Shown here: piece by piece, positions 13,547 through 17,524 of the stretch
Numbering within the stretch: position 1 is the first letter of the stretch
How the letters are laid out: each line of letters begins with the position of its first letter
NCBI GenBank assembly: GCA_029933275.1
Contig: JAOZOM010000010.1
Location: 1-17,524, forward strand
DNA from: Anaerolineales bacterium
GTDB lineage: Bacteria > Chloroflexota > Anaerolineae > Anaerolineales > Villigracilaceae
DNA: 17,524 nt
Direction: 5' to 3'
Made by a program: the position numbers and the translations under genes
The notes under the pieces: model-generated
What the model saw: only the letters and a program-made list of their open reading frames with translations
What the model was told of the DNA's origin: nothing
The model's database searches: none

Positions 13547-14975
13547 TGCGATTTTTTCCTTCTCTTTTGGCTTTATACATTGCCTGATCGGCTTCGGCAA
13601 TGAGCATACCGATCTCACTATTTTCTGAATAGATGCTAATGCCAATGCTCGTTGTTATTTGAATTGTAAAGTCGCCCAGATTAAAAGGTGCGGCGATTGC
13701 GTTTAAGATATTTTGGGCAACCGCTTTTACTTCGTTCTCAGAACTTACCTTGCTTAATAAAATGGCAAATTCATCTCCGCCTAATCGAGCAACAGAATCT
13801 TCCTCGCGCGTGTGATGCCGTAAACGCTGGGCAATTAGCTTCAGTAAAGCATCGCCGGCATGATGCCCGTATTGATCGTTAATATCTTTGAAACCATCTA
13901 AATCAAGAAAAAGAACAGCAACCAGATTCTTTTTCTCTTTGGCTTCCACCAAAGAACGATTAGTGTGTTGATAGAAGATATCACGATTATGCAAATCGGT
14001 GAGAATATCATGGGTTGCTAGGTAGCGTAGACGGTTATCTTTCTCTTCCTTTTCTGTAATATCTGAGAAAAGACAGGCGTACGCAGATACATCTTCGTTC
14101 GAGTTACTTATTCTTAGGATGGTCATGTTATTTAAATATTCTTCCCCGTTTTTTCTTCTTGTCCAGATTTTATATTGCCAATAGTCATTCTCTTCTAAAG
14201 AAGTTTTCACTTCTTTCATATTTTTTTTTACACCTTTGTTATTCGGAAAGAGTTTATGGATATTTTTCCCTATGGCTTCCTCTTTTGTATAGCCTGTAAT
14301 TTTTGTAAATGCGGCATTGATAAAGGTGATAGCTTGCTTTGGGTCTGTAATGACAAGTCCCTCTCGCGTTTTTTCAAAGATATTTCCGACCAATTTTTGA
14401 AACTCTCTCGCCTCGTGGCGTTCAGTAATATCCCTGAAAATGCCTCGCGTCGAAATAGCTCTCCCCTTATCAAAACGGCAGTTTAATTTTCCCTCTAGGT
14501 AAATGGTCTCACCATCTTTTGAGAGATAAATGGTGTCCGTTTCCAGTGAGTGCCCATCTCCCTCAAAAAGTTTCTGTATAACGATCTGACATTTTTCAAC
14601 CTGCGTAGGATGAATGATATCAAAGACATTTAAAGACTTCACTTCAAGCGATGTATAGCCAAATTTTTTGTGCCAAGCTTTATTTACAAAAAGAAAATTC
14701 CCCTCTTGATCGACAATTTGAATAATATCGTCCGCATTATTCAAAAAATCTCTCATTTGCTCGCGACTGGCGCGTAAACGGATATAAAAAATACTCACAA
14801 ATAATCCGCTAAACCCACCAAAGAAAACAGGGATAACAAAAGCAGAAGGAGCGAAAGTTAACGGTAGACCGAGTAATTTTTTCTGGTACATTGAGAAAGC
14901 ACTTAATAGCAATGCCCCCAGAATAAATGCGTTTAGATATCTTAGGAGGTATCTCCGAACCTCTTCTTTTCCCAT
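13473..14975 (-). CDS. Membrane diguanylate cyclase with two PAS domains
   Basis: A 500-residue enzyme making cyclic di-GMP. Two membrane helices at about 14-32 and 42-66, PAS 1 at about 72-188 (FLNNADDIIQIVDQEGNFLFVN), PAS 2 at about 190-310 (REGLVITDPKQAITFINAAF), then GGDEF at about 318-480. The active-site motif is intact (RLGGDEF, G399-F403) and the product-inhibition I-site RxxD is present at R390-D393. No EAL domain. The start at 14975 (MGKEEVRR) is chosen because a TATAAT ends six bases upstream of it; a Met at 14990 lies upstream of that box, and longer versions would run into the CAP gene. The last 24 residues (from about 477) lie antisense to the dehydrogenase 3' end. The signal sensed by the PAS domains is unknown. 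Confidence 0.92.
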   Translation of the reverse strand: MGKEEVRRYLLRYLNAFILGALLLSAFSMYQKKLLGLPLTFAPSAFVIPVFFGGFSGLFVSIFYIRLRASREQMRDFLNNADDIIQIVDQEGNFLFVNKAWHKKFGYTSLEVKSLNVFDIIHPTQVEKCQIVIQKLFEGDGHSLETDTIYLSKDGETIYLEGKLNCRFDKGRAISTRGIFRDITERHEAREFQKLVGNIFEKTREGLVITDPKQAITFINAAFTKITGYTKEEAIGKNIHKLFPNNKGVKKNMKEVKTSLEENDYWQYKIWTRRKNGEEYLNNMTILRISNSNEDVSAYACLFSDITEKEEKDNRLRYLATHDILTDLHNRDIFYQHTNRSLVEAKEKKNLVAVLFLDLDGFKDINDQYGHHAGDALLKLIAQRLRHHTREEDSVARLGGDEFAILLSKVSSENEVKAVAQNILNAIAAPFNLGDFTIQITTSIGISIYSENSEIGMLIAEADQAMYKAKREGKNRISILQEEDTRPIPMDVGRRPPRHP

Positions 14976-14981
14976 AAAAAG

Positions 14982-14987
14982 ATTATA
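14982..14987 (-). promoter_or_regulatory. TATAAT -10 box for a leaderless diguanylate cyclase mRNA
   Basis: On the minus strand TATAAT is followed by six bases and then the ATG at 14975, placing the expected start point on the A of ATG. No Shine-Dalgarno is present and the -35 is weak. The spacing is identical to that at 10373-10385. Confidence 0.5.
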
Positions 14988-15009
14988 CATCTTTGGTATG
15001 CGCTTTAAG

Positions 15010-15040
15010 TTTACAAATGTGCAAAGAAATTGTGTATAAT
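15010..15040 (+). promoter_or_regulatory. Promoter of the CAP-LysM gene
   Basis: TTTACA (15010-15015) and a perfect TATAAT (15035-15040) with a 19-base spacer, slightly long. The ATG follows at 15049, so the transcript should have a 5' untranslated region of only about 0-3 bases. It lies back to back with the diguanylate cyclase promoter within 73 bases, so a bound regulator could affect both. Confidence 0.5.
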
Positions 15041-15048
15041 TTTGGATA

Positions 15049-16059
15049 ATGAAACTTAAACGGATTTTTCTCAGCTTGAGCTTTTTTCTCATCCTAAGCG
15101 GGATGCGTCCCCTCGTCCACGTTTTTGCGCGTGACCCGAAACCTGCTCTCGATGCCTATACTTTGATTGCCGAAGTGAACGCTCTCCGCGCAGTGAACGG
15201 ACTTGCTCCCTACACCATCAACGCGACTTTGATGTCAGTTGCACAAGCGCATAGCGATTATCAGGCTTCGATTGGAACGGTCACGCATTACAGCGCAGAT
15301 GGTTCTCGCCCCTTTCAGCGCGCCCTTGCCGCGGGATATCCGGTCGGCGGGACTTTATCTCTGGGCGGATTTTATTCTGAGAATATCCAAGCCGGTACGA
15401 ATCTTTCCCCCCAAGAAGCGGTGCAGATTTGGCAGGAAGACGCGCCCCATCTTAACACCATGCTCTCTTCTCATCTGATGGAAGTTGGGGCGGGGGTGAC
15501 GAATGTAGATGGCTATCTCTACTATACCCTCGATGCCGCTCAACCCTCCGGCGGGATTGTGCCGAACTATACGCCTGATCCAAACGAGACTCCAAATGGG
15601 AGCGGCGCGCTGCCAACGCTCGATTGGATTATGCCCGTCATTACCAGCACACCCGATGAAGGCGGAAAAGTGATCCACGAGGTGCAGGTTGGGCAGAGTT
15701 TGTGGGGTATTGCCGATATTTACGGGACAACTGTGCAGGAAATTCGCGCCCTCAATAATATGAGCGTGGATGATTTAGTCTATCCGGGTGAATTACTCTA
15801 TATCCGTTCGGTAGAGACACAAATTCCCGTCACACCGAGTTTGGCGGCAACCGAGATAGTCTCCCCGACCCCAGTTTATTTAACGGAGACACGCGTCCCC
15901 ACGCGCGAGCCGACCTTAATCCTTACCGAAACGCCCGCAGAAATGAAAACCGAAAAAATAGCGAGCGGTGGTAGCTTGTGGATAGTTTTCGCCATCATTT
16001 TTATTGCCTTAATTTTAGCGGGGCTGGTAACGTGGTTGAGTGGGAGAGAGCGAGATTAA
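15049..16059 (+). CDS. Secreted CAP-domain plus LysM protein with C-terminal membrane anchor
   Basis: A 336-residue envelope protein. A signal peptide at 1-27 (likely cleavage after VFA) precedes a bacterial CAP/SCP domain (YkwD type) at about 35-165, with likely cavity residues H68, H80, E111 (SENIQAG) and H134. A LysM domain at about 209-254 (HEVQVGQSLWGIADIYGTTV, then LNNMSVDDLVYPGELLYIRS) should bind peptidoglycan or related glycans. A Pro/Thr-rich linker (about 255-305) leads to a membrane helix at 309-330 and a short charged tail. The protein would be held to the membrane and to the cell wall at once. CAP function in bacteria is not settled. The first ATG after the TATAAT is the start; no Shine-Dalgarno. 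Divergent from the diguanylate cyclase. Confidence 0.9.
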   Translation: MKLKRIFLSLSFFLILSGMRPLVHVFARDPKPALDAYTLIAEVNALRAVNGLAPYTINATLMSVAQAHSDYQASIGTVTHYSADGSRPFQRALAAGYPVGGTLSLGGFYSENIQAGTNLSPQEAVQIWQEDAPHLNTMLSSHLMEVGAGVTNVDGYLYYTLDAAQPSGGIVPNYTPDPNETPNGSGALPTLDWIMPVITSTPDEGGKVIHEVQVGQSLWGIADIYGTTVQEIRALNNMSVDDLVYPGELLYIRSVETQIPVTPSLAATEIVSPTPVYLTETRVPTREPTLILTETPAEMKTEKIASGGSLWIVFAIIFIALILAGLVTWLSGRERD

Positions 16060-16063
16060 AACA

Positions 16064-16103
16064 AGACACCGAGTTTTTTCAAAAAACTCGGTGTCTCTTT
16101 TTT
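16064..16103. terminator. Strong terminator after the CAP-LysM gene, possibly bidirectional
   Basis: AGACACCGAGTTTTTT (16064-16079) pairs perfectly with AAAAAACTCGGTGTCT (16081-16096) around a minimal loop, followed by CTTTTTT. It starts five bases after the CAP-LysM stop codon and lies eight bases beyond the 3' end of the convergent gene at 16112-17374, which it may also serve. Confidence 0.93.
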
Positions 16104-16111
16104 AGTGAATG

Positions 16112-17374
16112 TTACTTATGCACATCTGCCGCGATAAAGGAAAGCCCGCGCTCGGTGAGCTGCCAAGCGGTTTTGTTGAGGGCTTCAAATTTATCCATGA
16201 AGTTGATGGTGAGCGCATCCATATCGCCGGCTTCGAGAATTTCTGCTTTTTCGCGGAAATATTCGAGAATGTCGGAGGGATGTTCACGCTTGCTGTCAAT
16301 TTCTGGGTCTGCGCCTTCGTGTTTGGCGGAGATATTCGCAACGTGGTCAGCGATGTCGAGTAGTTCCTCTCGCCGAATATAAGGTTGGATGACGATGCTT
16401 TTATAGGTCTCGGTGATGTGATGCTCGTAGCGGACAATATCTTCAAAGCCGAGTTCCTTGCGGAATTGGGCAGTGATTTCCATTGTTTCGTTGTTGATCG
16501 AGTTTGCCCAGTTGAAGCCAATTAGCGGTGTCGTGCCATCTTCACGAGAGAAGAGTTTTGCGCCAATCAACGTCCAAAATGCGGCGTAGGGGTTATCGTT
16601 GCCCATATAAACAGAAATCTTGAATTCATTATCAATGCCGATTTTATGGAGCATATACGCCAGCAAAACGGTACCGGGGTTGACGTTTAGCACCTGTTTG
16701 ATGCCGTAGCGGGTGTAGTAGTAGAGAAATTCATCTAGCCATTTTAGGGCGTGGTCGTTGGGTTGCCCGATTCCGCCAAAATAGCCGGTAATCGTTTCGG
16801 GACCGCCAAGGTGGATATTTGATCCATCCGTGCCTTTGGTATCGAGGGTTTCGACATAGGATGCGCCGACAATCTGCATTCCCGCGGCAAAGGCGACTAA
16901 ATCCCCGTCTGCTTTTTGTTCTTTCATATTGCGGACGCGGATGAAACGCCCGGGCATCAGCTTGCCCTCGTTGATAGCGCGTTTTGCCGCTGTAATCAAC
17001 CAGGGGAAATACTGGCACGCGGAAATTTCCATCGTCACGGCGAAATCGTCTGCAAATTCTGTAGTCGCAGCTTTTTCCCCTAATACTTTTTCTTTATACG
17101 CATCAACGGTGATGAAGGCTCCCGCGTCGCGTTGTTCTTCAAGCCATTTCAGGTCGTCAAGATATTCGGGTTTAATTTCTTTGACTTTGGCGAGCAAATT
17201 TTCCAGTTTTCGTGCTTCGGCGGCTTTGGCGTTAATCTCTTCGGGTGTGCCATATTTGGCGACGACAGCGAGAAAATCGTTAATCACGCGCTCGTCGGGA
17301 TTGAGTATCAGCGCGTTAATCTCGTCAAGTCGCGCATGGGGGATTTTGAGCAGGTTGCGTAGGTCTTGGGGCAT
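16112..17374 (-). CDS. Conserved-looking protein of unrecognised family, 420 residues
   Basis: I do not recognise this protein. It is soluble, with no signal peptide or membrane helix. The N-terminal about 100 residues are helical and charged (LDEINALILNPDERVINDFL, KAAEARKLENLLAKVKEI). The middle has glycine-rich, ligand-pocket-like stretches: GRFIRVRNMKEQ (about 162-173), ETLDTKGTDGSNIHLGGPET (from about 194), TGYFGGIGQPNDHA, VNPGTVLLAYML, VYMGNDNPYAAFWTLIGAKLF and IGFNWANSINNETMEI. The C-terminal third is mostly helical. This pattern could suit an alpha/beta-barrel enzyme, which is a guess. The ATG at 17374 has GGAG six bases upstream. Base composition matches its neighbours. It probably belongs with the gene ending at 17470. 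Confidence 0.85.
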   Translation of the reverse strand: MPQDLRNLLKIPHARLDEINALILNPDERVINDFLAVVAKYGTPEEINAKAAEARKLENLLAKVKEIKPEYLDDLKWLEEQRDAGAFITVDAYKEKVLGEKAATTEFADDFAVTMEISACQYFPWLITAAKRAINEGKLMPGRFIRVRNMKEQKADGDLVAFAAGMQIVGASYVETLDTKGTDGSNIHLGGPETITGYFGGIGQPNDHALKWLDEFLYYYTRYGIKQVLNVNPGTVLLAYMLHKIGIDNEFKISVYMGNDNPYAAFWTLIGAKLFSREDGTTPLIGFNWANSINNETMEITAQFRKELGFEDIVRYEHHITETYKSIVIQPYIRREELLDIADHVANISAKHEGADPEIDSKREHPSDILEYFREKAEILEAGDMDALTINFMDKFEALNKTAWQLTERGLSFIAADVHK

Positions 17375-17389
17375 AGAATTCTCCTATTT

Positions 17390-17464
17390 TTTGTACACGG
17401 AATGCACGGATGACACGGATTTTATTTTGTTTTTTCCGTGCAATCTGTGTTCTCCGTGTACAAA
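17390..17464. repeat. Inverted repeat with TTTGTACACGGA ends
   Basis: TTTGTACACGGA (17390-17401) is the exact reverse complement of TCCGTGTACAAA (17453-17464). Inside, TGCACGGA (17403-17410) mirrors TCCGTGCA (17435-17442). The 75-bp unit fills almost all of the gap between the partial gene and the 420-residue gene and would form a hairpin in a joint transcript. Its right half recurs at 23-59. The termini differ from the ISL3-type MITE family. Confidence 0.7.
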
Positions 17465-17469
17465 TTTTA

Positions 17470-17524
17470 TTAATCGAGCAAATCCATCAATTCGTCATAT
17501 TCTGCGTCTTTCATCCCGAAATAA
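17470..17524 (-). CDS. C-terminal end of a gene cut by the window edge
   Basis: An open frame enters from the right edge and ends at TAA (17470-17472), with the last residues YFGMKDAEYDELMDLLD. It is too short to identify. Its orientation and the 95-base gap to the 420-residue gene suggest a common transcript. An open frame over 17 codons alone is weak evidence, but the acidic, helical tail looks like a real protein end. Confidence 0.5.
   Translation of the reverse strand, partial: YFGMKDAEYDELMDLLD

Noticed and set aside
14976..15092. Longer diguanylate cyclase start at 15092 or 14990
   Set aside because: The 15092 start would overlap the CAP-LysM gene and its promoter and adds residues outside any domain. 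Met at 14990 lies upstream of the TATAAT box.
16112..17374. Nicotinate phosphoribosyltransferase or a B12-dependent aminomutase as identity
   Set aside because: The overall size is compatible, but the expected signature motifs of those families were not found in the sequence.

Overview
The window is bacterial chromosome. It reads most like a member of the Chloroflexota, probably Anaerolineae. That placement is inferred from protein style (Pro/Thr/Glu-rich linkers in exported proteins, a CAP-LysM surface protein, a very large FAD/Fe-S dehydrogenase fusion) and from many dispersed short repeats; no rRNA or other marker is present to prove it. Fourteen coding regions are supported, one of them cut by the right edge. 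No tRNA, rRNA, CRISPR array or prophage was seen.

Layout. 1-532 has no gene. It holds copies of two short dispersed repeat families and an unexplained 74-base block that could fold as a three-way junction. 533-1498 encodes an integron-type tyrosine recombinase (IntI), with no recognisable attC site in view. 1649-6078 carries rnc and smc, the common RNase III / chromosome-condensation pair, separated by a tandem AACTTGC-type array. After a bidirectional terminator come, on the minus strand, a membrane-anchored parvulin-type prolyl isomerase (6314-7633) and the classic rpsF-ssb-rpsR operon (8828 down to 7802), with its own terminator and a leader that can pair with the rpsF ribosome binding site. 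9258-9758 is a Nudix hydrolase. 9827-10315 (minus) is an adenosine-specific kinase family protein. 10385-13546 is a 1053-residue FAD plus Fe-S 2-hydroxyacid dehydrogenase. It converges on, and overlaps by 74 bases, a membrane PAS-PAS-GGDEF diguanylate cyclase (14975 down to 13473). Divergent from that is a secreted, membrane-anchored CAP-LysM protein (15049-16059). A 420-residue protein of no family I recognise (17374 down to 16112) and the tail of another gene close the window.

The most interesting signals are not the housekeeping genes. (1) A family of about 130-140 bp non-coding elements has imperfect terminal inverted repeats starting GGGTCTTTC / GGCTCTTTA. The two complete copies are each flanked by an 8-bp near-identical direct repeat. 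This fits a MITE mobilised by an ISL3-type transposase, and the copies sit in the upstream regions of intI and the Nudix gene and beside smc. (2) Three genes have a -10 box placed so that transcription should begin at or within a few bases of the ATG, with no ribosome binding site: likely leaderless mRNAs. (3) RNase III lacks one of its four usual catalytic acidic residues. (4) The 420-residue protein is unidentified.
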